A stretch of 64,000 nt of DNA from Trametopsis cervina (lineage: Eukaryota; Basidiomycota; Agaricomycetes; Polyporales; Irpicaceae): positions 930,001-994,000 of the forward strand of contig MU278349.1 in assembly GCA_022385755.1 (NCBI GenBank). Direction: 5' to 3'. Under the pieces are notes generated by a model. The model was not told the origin of the DNA. It saw only the letters and a program-made list of their open reading frames with translations, and made no database searches. Each line of letters starts with the position of its first letter. Positions within the stretch are counted from its first letter, which is position 1. The position numbers were made by a program, and so were the translations under genes. This document shows positions 1-12,791 of this stretch, piece after piece.

Positions 1-176
1 TCGTAAGAGATTTACGGCGTAGGGTGTCTCTGCCTGCCTTCACGTGGAGGGCTTATGGCGCGTAGGGGGTGCAAACCGCTACTGAGTGGTTGAGAACACC
101 CGATTATTCGTGGTATGCAGTGAAGCACACCAGAGCAGCAGTCGCTTGAAGCGAAGTGTTGAGCCTCTGTTGTCCA

Positions 177-389
177 TTACATTCCGCTGAAGAGCCTCTT
201 CAAGCTCGCGGTGATTGACGTCTTCCTCTCCGATCGTTGTCCATTGTAAGGACGAAGGATGTTTCCAAACTCCTCGTATGTCGCATGGGTGTTGCGAGGA
301 GAATGGGAGGCGGCCAGCATGCTGAAACCGTTGGAGGGAGAGGAGGTCGGGAAGAGGACGTATGTGGATGCTGTAACAGAGTAAGACAT
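177..389 (-). CDS. Small Ser/Thr-rich protein, 70 aa, family A copy 1
   Basis: A single-exon 70-residue reading frame. I do not recognise its function. It is kept because a second gene at 61028-61279 encodes a similar protein. Both begin M-S-x-S, then have a PT..PS segment, then a central S-P-R-x-T-H-x-x-Y-E block, and both end in a basic S-L-[KR]-R-L-F tail (ASLKRLFSGM here). No signal peptide, membrane segment or CaaX box is visible, so it is not a mating-pheromone precursor. The shared central block and tail look like short functional motifs in an otherwise disordered protein. The paralogy is the main evidence that it is real; expression is unknown. Confidence 0.55.
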   Translation of the reverse strand: MSYSVTASTYVLFPTSSPSNGFSMLAASHSPRNTHATYEEFGNILRPYNGQRSERKTSITASLKRLFSGM

Positions 390-1897
390 CGTGTCCAGAC
401 GTAGTATGTCTTAAAGAGTGAGGAAGGAGGCTATTGTTTGGGGGAGAGCTGTGAGTAGCGTTGCGAGTGCTGCTGGGGAACTTCCCTCTGTCAATCCTGG
501 CACCTTAAGTAGGGGTCGGAACGGGGTCTATTGCGACGCGGAATTGACAGCGGGAGAAGCAACAATCGACGGGATGGCAACGAGACTGGTTGCGCAGACG
601 AGGACCCACAGATTTCCAAGGAAGGCAGACAGAGGAGGGCGCATGTTTATACCAGAGGAGAGCCATTGTAGAGCCAGAGGATGAGGGACAGTGTACAACG
701 CGGACGGTCAGGAAATTCCCGCGTGTCGCAGTCACTGTCCACTGATCGTGACTTGTCGCGACGCGTTGTGTTGGTGTGTTTGGCTCAAGCATCACCAAAA
801 CAAGTACAAATCAAGCCTCAAGCCCAAATTTTGCTCAAGCACATTTTAGATTCATCGCTCACGCTCACTGTCTCTCACAATGTCTCCATCCACAACATAA
901 CGCGACACATAGGATGTAGCTCGGACGGGCGATGGTAATAGGTGAGGATCTTTTTCATGCTACACATCTATGATGTCAAAATCATTTTCCCAAACATCCG
1001 AACGCTCTGCGTTCTGAGTGACAATCTTTGACTCTACAACGGTATCTGAGTCTATCGATAGCAGCGGCTTTTTACCACTTCGTACTGACTTCAACCTCCT
1101 TTCAGGTCATTACACATTGTGACCTTGCATCCACGACAAAGTGGATGCGAGTTGCCCTCTGTAGCACCAGCTCATCCCGCGGAGAAGGATAGGGTATACG
1201 TATTGGCACGTTGGGACTATCAGCCGAGCATTGGCCGTCATGGTGGGGTGAGTACATTTCTCTTTTAATGGCCATGTCGCACATGTCCTGGCTGTGATGA
1301 CACTTTATTCACACTGTACGAGTGCATACACAACACGTGCATGCAGTATGAGTATACCCTACTACAACGGTATCTGAGCCTCCGCTATGTGACACATGCT
1401 CTGCGAACTTTTGCTGATCTCTTTGCGTCTTCTTAGGTCATGGGTGGTGATGTTCTCACGCATAGAACATCGGAAGTCTTCTTGTCCTTGCGGTGTGGCT
1501 CGCTCACGAGACGTCGCTCCAATGACTCAGCTAGTCTATGCACCTGAGTAAGTACTTTATTACGACCACAATGTAAATTAGTATCATACCCACATCCCAG
1601 TTGAGAGCAATATATTGGTTCGCATTTTACCCTGGAAGACACCAGATTCTTAGTCCGGCTTTAAAATGTGTACATGATTACAAGTGAGCAGCCTTTGACA
1701 CGTCCTGTCTAGCGGTTGCATCAGCATCTCGTCTAAATGCCGATGTGTACGCAATGTGCGTTCATGCGCATTCCTCAATCATCGCAGTAATTGCAGTGCT
1801 CCCATGATTCTCGTCGCGAAGTCTGCAATGTATATAATCGGACCTGTAGCTCCCAGCTTTTCACCACCCGACCTTTCTGCCATCTAGCTCCGGCCCT
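390..1897. other. Intergenic region without a convincing gene
   Basis: Short open frames occur on both strands but none has family resemblance, a splice pattern or a paralog here. The only structure noticed is a 17-base direct repeat (see 1034-1378). Confidence 0.5.
1034..1378. repeat. Direct repeat of a 17-mer, 328 bp apart
   Basis: The word CTACAACGGTATCTGAG occurs at 1034-1050 and again at 1362-1378. Loosely similar sequence follows both copies (GGTCAT after a CT-rich stretch). It may be the remnant of an old tandem duplication or of a decayed element. Confidence 0.4.
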
Positions 1898-4800
1898 ATG
1901 ATGTTTTTGGCCGCTACTCTCGTCTTGATATGTGCTTCGTACGCGTTGGCTGCGCCTGCCGCGACATGGACCTCGGAACCATTCAATCCAGGATCCATCC
2001 CATTAGCAGTCCGCTCCCCATACCTCTCCGCCTGGCTTGACCAAGGTAGTGGGACTGCACTGAACGCAGACTGGCCCCATTTCTGGACAGGCTCTGTGAG
2101 TGCTTTGAGACACACATTGTATACTCTACTCATGTCGACAACAGATTCTCGGATGGGCGGGTTACGTCAATGTTGACGGCACATCGTACAATTTCCTTGG
2201 GGTACCCAACGTCCCTGGTACCAACGGCCAAAAAGCCGTGCAGAAGAGTTTTACGGTCAGAATCATCGTCGCCGTGTTCTGATGCTCACACTAAATCACG
2301 TTGGCGCAGTTTACTTCGACACAGAGTACATTTGTTATGGCCGCTGGACCAATTGATCTTACAGTACAGTTTCTTAGTCCGGTTGAGGTAGGATTCCCGA
2401 GCCGATGCATGCACATGATCTCATCTGACGTTGTACTGCAGCCGAACGATCTCGTCAAACAATCACTTCCGTTCTCGTATCTCTCACTTTCTGCAAGTTC
2501 GACAGATGGCAAAGCGCATTCAGTACAAGTGTACTCCGACATCAGTGCAGAATGGATTACAGGAGATAACAGCCTCACCACAAATTGGACCACCACGATC
2601 GGTGACATAATCGTCCATCAAACTCAGCTAGAGCAGCAGTCGAGCTTTAGTGAGATTAATGACCGTATCCAGCGTGAGTACCCATCGTATTAGACATAGC
2701 GGCAGTGCTAATTACCCTGATATATTTCAGAGGGCGCAGCGTATTTCGCTATAACAAAGGTTCGTAAATGTACGATAGTGATGATCATGCGCCTCAATGT
2801 GTTCTCAGGATGCAGGCACAACCTATCAAACTGGCCAAGATGTAATAGTTCGAGCTCAGTTCATCAATAACGGGAAGCTCGCGAATACGCAGGATACGGA
2901 ATTCAGGGCCGTATCAGATAGATGGCCGGTGTTTGCGTTCGCACAGGATCTTGGTCGTGTGACAACCTCTTCAAGCCCCGTTGTAATCGCAGTAGGCCAT
3001 GTCAGAGACCCCGCTGTCGAGTACATTGTGGCAAAAGGCGCGAGACAAAACAGAAGCCTCTTATTCTGGAGTCAATTCTCGTCAGTTCAAGCCGCGGTGA
3101 GTCGTCCCCAGCATGGTTGAGAAAGTGTCCCTCACATGTACTTTCAGATCACGTCTTTCCTAGGCGATTATTCTGGTGCTCTGAGCAGGGCACAGTCATT
3201 CGACTCCAAAGTGCAATCAGATGCTTCAGTCATCTCCAGTGACTATGCCGCGATTGCGGCTCTGTCTGTTAGACAGGCATTCGGTGCTACTGAACTCACC
3301 ATCTCAAAGAATACGGATGGGAGTTTCAACAGCTCTGATATCATGATGTTCATGAAAGGTGTGTTCATGGGTACACATACGAAACCATATCTGCTCTTCT
3401 CACGTTTATTTCGCAGAGATCTCCAGCGATGGTGTCAGTCTTGCTTTTGGTTTCGGCTTCTTGTTAGCTCACACTGCGGTCTTAGAATGTCAACACTGTT
3501 GATGTCATCTTCCCGTCGTGGCCCGTGCTGTTATACACCAATCCGACACTCGGCAAATATCTCCTGTTACCTCTATTCGCATATCAGGCTACTGGTCAAT
3601 ACCCGAACAAATGGAGTATACACGACATGGGTATGCGCTTCATAGAAGCAAGCAGCATAGCATTGATCAGGTGTATACAGGTGCCCATTACCCCCAAGCT
3701 CTCGGACACAACGACGGTACGGTTGCACGCTGATACCGGTAACATACTTCTTAACAAACCCTGTAGGATCTGATGAGGCTATGCCTGTCGAAGGTGAGTA
3801 CGGTTTGTAAAAGGACAATGTCTTATATTGACAAGTTGACAGAAAGTGGAAACATGCTAATCATGACTTTGAGTCACGCTCAAAAAACAAACGACCATTC
3901 GCTCCTTACAACTTATGTACGTACGACCTCCTGTTGTGCTGAGTCACGTCTGACTATCTTCTCGCTGTAGTTCAATCTCCTTGACCAGTGGACTCAATTC
4001 CTTATCACAGACTCGCTCATCCCTGCCAACCAGATCAGCACGGATGATTTTGCAGGCAGTCTCGCCAACCAAACGAACCTAGCTATCAAAGGCATCGTTG
4101 GTATCAAAGCAATGTCGGTTATTGCTGGTCTCGTTGGCGATAGTGCTCGTAGCTCGAACTACAGCGTATGTGTGAAACGACAAAGCACTTAAGCCACTGA
4201 CTCACAGGCCTTCAACAGAACATCGCTGCCTCATATGTAACACAGTGGCAGAAGTTCGCAACATCCGCTGATCAGAAGCATTTGACGTTGTCTGTAAGTG
4301 ATACCTCGCTACCATATGTCCTAAGCTCATATGTGCACCTGTCACACCACTCATAGTATGGTAATGACTCGAGGTCAGAAGCCATGTTCATGTTCTTCTA
4401 TTTATACTTACCGGAATTGTGCTCTTAGCTGGGGTCTATCGTACAACATGTACGCGGACAAGCTTCTAGGAACTAATGTGTTCCCTCAATCCATCTTCGA
4501 TATGCGTAAGTTGTTCTCTGCATCACATCTCATATTAGACTCTGTTGAAACTCTACGTCCAGAAACTGCCTGGTATAGCACAGTAGTTAGTAAGTCTATG
4601 CGGTATGGTCTTCGAGCGACACTATCTGATACTTCTAATCCAGATAGCTTTGGTGTTCCCCTGGATACCCGGTAAATATACGTAGTCTTCCTGGCGTCAG
4701 GTTACTGATATTAGATGCATATATCAGCCATACATACACAAAATCCGGTAAGGCTATGGATATCCCTTATGAGACTTCTTTCACTTACCGTCCGTAGACT

Positions 4801-5159
4801 GGGAAATATGGACCGCAGCAATGGTCTCGTCCACAGCCGTTCGAGATATGTTCGTAAGCTCCGTAGCAAAATATGCCGCTGATGGAAGCAGCCGTCAGCC
4901 ACTAGGCGACTGGTACGAGACGACCAACGGTGATGTTGAGTCCTTCAGAGCAAGACCTGTGGTGGGGGGTCACTTCGCCTTGGTAAGCTTGCTACTAATC
5001 AGTAATGCTACATCAACGCACTCATTCGAAATCTTGTAGCTTGCACTCGGTAGTAGCTCCACCGTTGACACTCTGGGGTCATCAACAACAAATTCGACAG
5101 AACCCAAACCATCTCCGCAATCCAATAGCGCCTCGAGCTTCCGCCTGCGGTTCTTCTAG
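1898..5159 (+). CDS. Secreted glutaminase-like protein (GtaA/DUF4965 family), multi-exon
   Basis: The start at 1898 opens a hydrophobic signal peptide (MMFLAATLVLICASYALA) directly followed by the family N-terminus (SPYLSAWL...NADWPHFWTGS). Downstream exons carry recognisable GtaA segments: LGWAGYVNVDG and FLGVPNVPGT near 2150-2220, AEWITGD near 2550, WPVFAFAQDLG near 2920, VIFPSWPVLLYTNP near 3510, a His-Asp-Met-Gly-Ala-His-Tyr-Pro block joined across the intron near 3630-3680, GHNDG, then EESGNMLIM near 3850 and SWGLSYNMYADKLL near 4430. Last comes the WYETTNGD...FRARPVVGGHFAL block near 4910. About a dozen short introns interrupt the gene; the last ends just before 5041. A Ser/Thr-rich tail follows, with the stop at 5157-5159. 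In the family these are large extracellular enzymes linked to deamidation of glutamine; substrate here is inferred. Exact exon borders are approximate. Confidence 0.85.
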
Positions 5160-5823
5160 TACTTATAGCTGCACCTTGGTGTACGTTACGCTCACGCGCG
5201 CCATTGCTTGTCAGCTGCGCAATGTATTATCTGTCAAGCTGACTGCACCAGAGATCACCGATGGGTGAACTTCAGTCTGATGGTAGCCCTTCGACTGACA
5301 CGATGTTGCCTTTAGCTCGTATGCTTCGTAGTAAGTAGCCGCCACCACTTTGCGACAGCACGCTTTAAGGAGCTGTTCGATCCAAAGCTGATATGCCACA
5401 TTATCCGCGAGTTATATCTCAGGACGCTAATCATATGCTTCTATGCACAGCCCAGTGGCAACGTGCTGTGTCAGACGGTGTCACCGATGTATTACCAGAT
5501 GAGGATGAGGGTGGCGGGTGTGCCACGGACGCCCAGTCTGCTTGAGTATATGTTCCTGCTCCCAGTACAGCGACTCTTCACAGAGTCTATTCCTGCTGGC
5601 ACTATAAAAAATATAGACCTGGCATGCTGAGACCATAGTCGAGCGAGGCTACTCATAGTACAGTAGTATATTCTTGCGTCGCGGCGCTGACATGGTCACG
5701 TGATCTGACCGATCTACGGCACGAACAGAAGGGAAGGTATCGTCTTGTCAGCCATGACGAGGAAGGTTGTTCGCCTCTCCTACATAATGGCTCAGCACGC
5801 GCACAAAGACTTCTGCTACGTAC
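5160..5823. other. Intergenic region between glutaminase and photolyase
   Basis: No gene supported. It holds the glutaminase 3' UTR and the photolyase promoter. A TATAAAA-like word near 5600 may be incidental. Confidence 0.5.
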
Positions 5824-8055
5824 ATGTTCAGCTCTGTCGCGACTATGGTCAAGCGTTCTCGTAGCCTCACGCCTCTCGCCGCTAGCGCGTTCGAGAGTGG
5901 ACACTCTGCCAAAAGGACCCATCGAGATGTCAAGTTCTTGCCAAACAAGATTGCTACGGCGGAGAATGCAGCACGAGCAGATCGCTCACCTCCTTTCTTG
6001 AAGCTTACAGAGGCACTTAACGTTTCCACCGCACCGCCGGGAGACGCGGTCGTGTATTGGATGCGAATGCAAGATATGAGAGGTATTTCATCGTTTACAA
6101 ATCCGAGGTTGCGACTGTCTGAACGTTGGACTGTATTAACCAGTGCAAGACAACAGAGCTTTGAGTCAAGCTTCATCACAGGCTGTGCAATCAGGCATTC
6201 CCCTGATCGTCTTGTTCGTTATCAGCCCTCAAGACTACATCGCTCATGATCGAAGTGCTCGGAGGATAGACTTCACTCTACGAAACCTCGTTCATATTAA
6301 GGTAACTATGCTTCTGCCGTGTCAGCATCAGACGTGACTGAAACAGCCTACAGCAAAATCTAGCTCAATTACATATTCCTCTCCATGTTGTCTCGCATAC
6401 TCCGCGCGGAACGATCCCTGCCCGGGTTCTATCCATCATGAGGGAGTTGAACGCCGGAAGCCTCTTTGCAAATATTGAGCATGAGGTAGATGAGCTTCGT
6501 CGTGATATACAACTGTGCGAACTCGCCTATCAAGAAGGCAGAGTACGATGCACATTTGTACACGACAAATGCGTTATTACTCCTGGTACTGTCCGTACGA
6601 AGGAAGGGAAAGGCTACACAGTAGGTTCTCCATAAGAAATCAACCGCACGACCTCAATCCCATTTGCAGGTTTACTCGCCGTTTCTGCGTTCCTGGTTAC
6701 CACACTTAACGGCAGTACCCGACCCCCTAGCTCGAGCGACTGATGTCCAACCCAATCAAACAGCAGTGCACAGCCATCCGTCATTCAGCCCTCTGTTCGA
6801 GTGTCATGTGCCGGATCATGTCGAGGGGTTCGAGCTGGCTCCGGAGGACGCTGAAACTATTCATCGGTGTTGGCCTGCCGGTGAGGAAGCTGCTCACGAG
6901 ATTCTACGGCGGTTCCTGTATACGAAAGCACGCTCGTCTCAATTTGGTGCCGTTGATCCACTTTCACTGGGAATCAGCGAGGCAAAAAGTGCTGCAAAGG
7001 ATAGTAGAGTAGGAAAATACAAGGACATGAGGGATCGCGTAGATGCAGATACTACAAGCCGTCTGAGGTGTGCCGCGCTCATGACCAGGCTTTTGGGTGC
7101 CGCTGACCTCTTTCTCTCAGTCCATATCTTGCTGCTGGAATACTTTCCGCCCGAGAATGTCTCCGAGCGACGATGGTTCTATCCCCCAATAAGACCCAGA
7201 AGATAGACGCTAGCCGGGAGACCGGTATCGGCAGGTGGGTGCAGGAAGTTGGTTGGTATGTTTCTGTAGCTATCTCGGTAATCATGCTCAGTTCGCCCTC
7301 ATCAGCATGGAGGGACTTCTATACCCATGTGCTTGCATTGTTTCCCCGGGTGTCGATGGGACGACCATTCCAGGAGAAATTTGCACATGTTTCTTGGGAG
7401 ACGAACGAAGCCCATCTTCAGGCCTGGAAGGATGGCCGGACAGGCGTGCCCATAGTGGATGCCGGGATGAGGCAGGCAAACAAGATGGGTTGGATGCACA
7501 ACCGCGTCCGAATGATTACAGCAATGTACCTCGTCAAAGACCTGATGATTGATTGGAGGCTTGGGGAGAAGGTATGTCTCTGAGAATTGCGAGCTGCGCA
7601 GTCTCTTAACCGGTCGTTGTGTCTCATGGGGCAGTACTACATGGAGACATTGATAGATGGAGACTTAGCATCAAACAACGGCGGATGGCAATGGAGTGCC
7701 AGCACGGGGGTTGATCCCGTTCCTTACTTCAGGATATTCAACCCCTACACTCAGAGCAAGAAGGTTCGTTCATACTCAGGAGTCAACGTTCTATAATTTA
7801 TCAGTGGCACTGCAGGCTGATCCCTCCGGAGACTATATTCGATACTTTGTCCCTGAGCTCTCAAAGGTATACGGCGACGGTGCGTGGTTACAACACCGGA
7901 TCAAATTCTTTCGGTACTCAGGGCTTCCGTGCTCAGACATACATAATCCCTCGGCAAAGCTTGCAGAAAAGTTGGGTTATCCGCTACCGCTGGTTAAACA
8001 CGACGAAGCGCGCCTAATAGCCATCAGGCGCTACAAGAATCCCGGTGACGACTGA
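5824..8055 (+). CDS. PHR1: Class I CPD DNA photolyase
   Basis: Flavin-dependent, light-driven repair of cyclobutane pyrimidine dimers. The N-terminal antenna-binding domain begins with [11 protein letters not shown] near 6048-6088 and continues across an intron into [16 protein letters not shown] and [20 protein letters not shown]. The C-terminal FAD-binding helical domain shows [18 protein letters not shown], the signature [15 protein letters not shown] near 7434-7476, MHNRVRM, then [29 protein letters not shown] and [10 protein letters not shown]. All are classic photolyase motifs, including the WQW..STG.D region near the flavin. About seven short introns. The N-terminal 60-70 residues are basic and disordered (KRSR..., SAKRTHRD) and may hold a nuclear or mitochondrial signal. 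Start chosen at 5824; an in-frame ATG at 5845 is also possible. The domains look intact. Confidence 0.92.
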
Positions 8056-8526
8056 GTGATTGATCGATGTCTCCTGGAGGCGGCAGCGGGCAGTGCATGC
8101 AGTCAGATATCAAACATGTCCTTACATGGAAACCAACATTGTTCATTGCTCATGTCGTATGACCTGATACAGAATTTCGATGGCGCGAGCCTAGCTTCTG
8201 TGACCGATGAATATGACAACCCGAGCTTCAGACCAATAGATGCCTGGCAGTATGCTTCATTTGTGCCGGAGCATCGCTAGCACTGATGTAGAAAGCCGTT
8301 GCAGGGAATGCGAGATACAGACGTCAAGACTCCGCAACCGCCGTCCGGGTTGTTCATGTTACCGCAACGCTAACGCTCATCGTTAAGTGCCTCATATGGA
8401 GATGGTCGTAGCAAGGCCACAGCCCTTATAAACCGTCCTTCGCCTCAATGTTACCGGTGAGCCCTCCGTGTGCCGGTAGCCCACCCTCTGCCATCTGCTC
8501 CTCTAGCCTGGTTCCGTGCTAGCGCG
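8056..8526. other. Intergenic region, promoter of the TPR-CHAT gene
   Basis: No gene supported. It lies between the photolyase stop and the first ATG of the next gene. Confidence 0.5.
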
Positions 8527-11500
8527 ATGTCCACATCACCATCGTCTGCGTACTGGGGGCAGTCGTGGCCACGGAGTCCACACGGGCACAACGAGCTGGA
8601 TGTCGACTCTTTCTCGGACTTCAGCTCAGAGCTCACGTCGCCGGATCAAGATTGGGAGGACGGTACGTCATAACCACCAATAGCAATAAAGGCTCGGCTG
8701 ACGTCTATAATATAGAGGGCGCAGACGAGTTCCACGAGGAGGAGTTCCTCGGCATATTGGCATTGGCGGAACTCGCCCGAGGATCATTCGCATCCTCATC
8801 GCGTGCGGGAGATCTGGAAGAGTACATGGCTTACCTACGGGATGCTCTGACAGTAGCACCACCGGACGGTCCTGCACGCGCGGACGTATTGGATAGGCTC
8901 GCCCATAGTCTTCACATGTCAGTATCTGGAGGATACTTCGCATCCGACGACTCCTTGGAACGGCTGAACGAGTCCATACATCTACATCGTCTCGCGTTAT
9001 ATCATCTTCCGGTGAATAACGAGGTTCGGGCAGAGTATGTGACGCACTTAGCCATCGCACTCCGCACGAGGTTCGCCGTCGCAAATGATGTAGAAGACTT
9101 GCACGAATGCATAGCTCTCCATTCACAAGCCCTCGTACTACGTCCTTCTGGTCATCCTGACCGCATCTCCTCCCTTACCAGTCTCGCCAATGTTCACTGG
9201 ACGCTATTCGAATGCACTGGCACGGACAGCGACCTGGAAAGAGCCGTCTTCTTGGATGAAGAGGCTCTACGTCTTTTACCTCATGGTCACCCTGACCGAC
9301 ACGTCACTTTACTTGGTCTCGCCGCCGACCTGGGCGCGCGTTATGCCAAGCACGCCTCTCAAGATGATCTCCGTCGATCTACCACTCTGTACCAAGAAGC
9401 TTTACAACTTGCTGCCACAGACCGAGACCGCCTTCGGACTACACAATGTCTCGCCTCTCTGTTGTTCATGCACTATGGCGCAACACACGATGTTACGAGC
9501 TTGCACGAGGCCATTGACGTGTGCACAAAGGCCTTAGATGAAGCCTCCGACGCCTCCGCTGGCGATAAGCTTCCTATTCTACGAGTCCTCGCGGACATGA
9601 ACCTTACCCAGCATCTCGATGGCTCCGGCGAAGCACATCATTTAGAAGGCGCCGTCACCTATTGCGCTCGGGCCCTCCAGTATCTGCCAGAGCCTTGCGC
9701 TTTGACAGATAAACTCGACATCTTGATGAATCTGGCCTACGCGTTGGTCGCACGATTTAGTCATGCGAAACAGCAGCAAGATATAGATCAGGCGGTATCC
9801 CTGTGCACCCAGGCTGTCGAAATGTGCCCATTCGAGCATCCCTATTGCTCTCGGTTACTGCGAGCTCTGGCTCGCGGACTTGCTGTTCGCCAGGAAGGCT
9901 CCACATCTTTGGACGATCGGGATATGCAGAAAGCTCTGGAACTCTACGCTGAGGCTGTCAAGAATCCGTATAGCCTTACACGAGAGCGAATCACATACGG
10001 TCTCGAATGGGTGCAATTGCTTTCCCGACGCGACATACAATCGAGGGAGCTTCTTGCGGCCTATAAATCGGTGATCGGTTTATTCCAACATCTCGCTTAC
10101 TTCGAGGATATGTCCGTGGAGGAGCTTACCAAGTTGTCGAGAACTCTCGTGGATGCCGTACAGTGCGCCCTACGCCTGGATGACATCGAGCAAGCCATTG
10201 CACTCGTTGAGCAGAGACAGGAGATCCTATGGTGCCCACGTCGCCTCGACAGCATGATCCAGCCCCCTTTGCGTCAGCGGTTGCACAAGATCGCTCGTGA
10301 GCTGTATGGAACATGTCACATCGAATTCATCCCGACACTACTGCGGAACTCACGGGGCCACAGTTTAGTGAACCTTGATGAATCCGCTGCCCGTCGTCGT
10401 AACCTCGTCGAGGAATTCCATGGTCTGGTCCAACATCTTCGACGATACCCCGGTTTATCCAACCTTCTCCAACCTATCGAATACGTCGACCTCATGAAAG
10501 ACTGGAACCGCAAGCCGTTGGTTTTGCTCGTGGTACAACCTCAGTGTAAGGCCATCATCTGCCGAGGGACCGAACTTGGCGGGATTACCACAGTTTCTCT
10601 TCCTCTTACATCTGAAGAGTTGAAGCGTTTGGCATCCGAATTCCACAGCTTGCGGCAGGATCCTGATGAAGCAAAGTGCATCGAACTATGTCACAAAACA
10701 TGGCAGTCCATAGTAGGGCCGATTCTCGAATCTATGGGCATAGTAAGTCGAGTCAAGTGATTTCTGCTTGGTACACATCTAACCATTATTACTCCAGTCG
10801 ACGCCAGATCAGGATGCCAGGCCCCATGTATGGTGGTGCCCTACCGGACCCTTCACTTTCATTCCTTTACACGCAGCCATTCGTGCGAGTACTAGTCAGC
10901 ACTCAACATGCACGTCAGACTACGTCGTTTCCTCGTACATTCCTTCAATCACCGCAATGCGCAAACCCAAACCCGAGACGCGAGCTCGACTCACCATACT
11001 CACCACTCCTGTCACTCCCACCACTCCTTCGCATTACACCCAAAATTTCTCGCGGAAAGATGATACCCACGTCGTTCAGATTCCTTCTCCCACGGGCACG
11101 GAAGGCTTGTCCTTCTCGTACGACTACGACTACGACGCAGTCCCCAATGGTCGCCGTGCTCCGATTATTCGCTTAAATGGCCCTCTCGATTCCAGTATAC
11201 CCAAGGCCACAGCACACAGAGACTCGTCAAATCCACTGCATTTCAACGGCAATGAGCTGCTCACCGACTTAACTGACGCCGCAACATCTCAAGTTGCGTT
11301 TGCTTTCCTTCATTCTGACGGTTCGTCGTCAGCGACGGAAGAGAATGCTACCGTACTTCCGTGCGAAGCGACTCACTCAGGCTTAGCTCTATGCTCGAGT
11401 GGGTTCCGCTCCGTTGTCAGTACGGTGCCAGGATGGTGAGAATCTATCATGGCCCCATGTCACGGCACTGATCCCTTTTCTATAGGCATAACATGCTCGA

Positions 11501-11675
11501 TGCCAGAGACAGTGCAGCTGTGATAGATCAGATCTGCAAAGACATTGGTTATGACAATGCAACGGACCTACCTCCTAATGTCGTTCCTTACGCTCTTGAC
11601 AAGGCTATCCGCGATCTACGAAGAAGCGGCGTACCAGTCACACGCTGGATACCCTTCATTCATATTGGACAGTAG
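8527..11675 (+). CDS. TPR-repeat protein with a degenerate CHAT domain
   Basis: Exon 1 (8527 to about 8660) joins across a GT-AG intron ending at 8713 or so (GTACGTC...AATATAG) to a long exon. This encodes many degenerate tetratricopeptide repeats of about 50 residues with the recurring form L-HxxAL-L-P-xHPDR (for example HSQALVLRPSGHPDR and EEALRLLPHGHPDR). An intron at about 10744-10798 leads into a CHAT start (WWCPTGPFTFIPLHAA, then SDYVVSSYIPS). After a second intron (about 11437-11485) the protein ends PVTRWIPFIHIGQ, the usual end of fungal TPR-CHAT proteins. CHAT domains are caspase-like cysteine peptidases. By eye, the His and Cys positions are not conserved here (see findings), and the segment between 11050 and 11400 is Asp/Tyr/Ser-rich instead. 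Probably a pseudo-enzyme or scaffold. Confidence 0.8.
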
Positions 11676-11901
11676 TTTATAGATTTTTAGTATTATACCC
11701 TTTGTAGTCTTAGCCCAGCCTCTCTTGTGTACTAAGATGCGTGTATCCACATCTAGAATTGTAGCTTGTTCCGTATTCCATCGAAAGCTGTGATAATAAT
11801 TTGAAGGGATGCAACAGTAGAGGAAACCGGTATTACGAAAGGAAAGACAGAACTGAAACGAAATCGCGTATGGCTGCAACCTCGATAAACCACTGACCGC
11901 T

Positions 11902-12791
11902 TTACAGGTCGAATTCAAAGTCGTCATTGGATGATTGCTGCGTACCGCCTCGAATGTTCTGGCGCACATTCGTCGTTGTGGTACTATACGTGAATTCAGA
12001 TGATTCACCCTGATCCTGTTTAACGACACCTGTCCTAGGAATGAGCAGGTTCACGAGAACATGTGAGGATAAAAATACCAATGTCGAGGAATTTCGACTC
12101 CAGTACCGTGGTTTTGAAGTCGTCTGTGTTGCCCAAATCCTCGAAGCCGACGATCCTAATGTGAGGTAAGAGCGATGTGATCACGCGTGTGTGAACAGAC
12201 ATACCGCGACTTCGCTATGCCCTTCACAAAACAGTATACAGCGGGCAATACTTTGACACCTAATTTCTCAACAAGAAACGGCGCATTCTCCACGCAGACA
12301 CGTAAAAAGCGCGTTCTGAAGTATTTGGGAGCCAAACGCTACTGAACAACGTCGAGCATACGTGGAAACGCCCTAGGAAAGAGCACGTACTGTGAGATGC
12401 TTGTCCATGATCGTGCATCTTCGGAAATTGGGCATGTAGAAGTGTATGACACACAGAGGTTCGTCGCTTTCGGAGACATGATGAGCGGAATGAAAGGTAA
12501 CCGCTCCGTATGCTCTTACATAGTTGTCTGAAGCACTACCTTCTCATCCATCAGTTCATCGTAACGGCCGTGTCCCGAGTCCTTCATTCTCTTCAAGCGT
12601 TCAAGTCTAGTCAAGTTGCATAACAGTAAACGAACGGTCAGGCACTGCTAGCAGGACACTTCTCACTCCTGCCTGTACTGTTCAATTCCGCGTTCCCTTA
12701 CGGCAGAATCCTCGTCGTCCTCGATCTCGGCTTCGAGTTGTGCAAGCAGTTCGTCATCATCAGGTTCACTGTCTGGAGTTCTGCTACGCAT
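11902..12791 (-). CDS. Phosducin-like / TXNDC9-type thioredoxin-fold protein
   Basis: Reconstructed from about six small exons on the minus strand. Segments in order: MRSRTPDSEPDDDELLAQLE and an acidic EDDEDSAVRERGIEQYRQE helix (12791-12660); LERLKRMKDSGHGRYDELMDEK (near 12600-12545); then CVIHFYMPNFRRCTIMDKHL, ending near 12390. Next come LAPKYFRTRFLRV and NAPFLVEKLGVKVLPAVYCF (12345-12210), VGFEDLGNTDDF (near 12160) and an acidic C-terminus ending SSNDDFEFDL with stop at 11902-11904. This is the layout of TXNDC9/Plp1, a co-chaperone that works with the CCT chaperonin in tubulin and actin folding. The usual CxxC redox pair is replaced by FRRCTIMD, as in that family, so it is not a redox enzyme. 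All intron phases fit. A short upstream exon could exist before 12791. Confidence 0.8.

Noticed and set aside
8056..8526. Extended TPR-CHAT N-terminus starting near 8470
   Set aside because: The upstream codon is GTG, unlikely as a start in this organism; the ATG at 8527 in the same frame is preferred.
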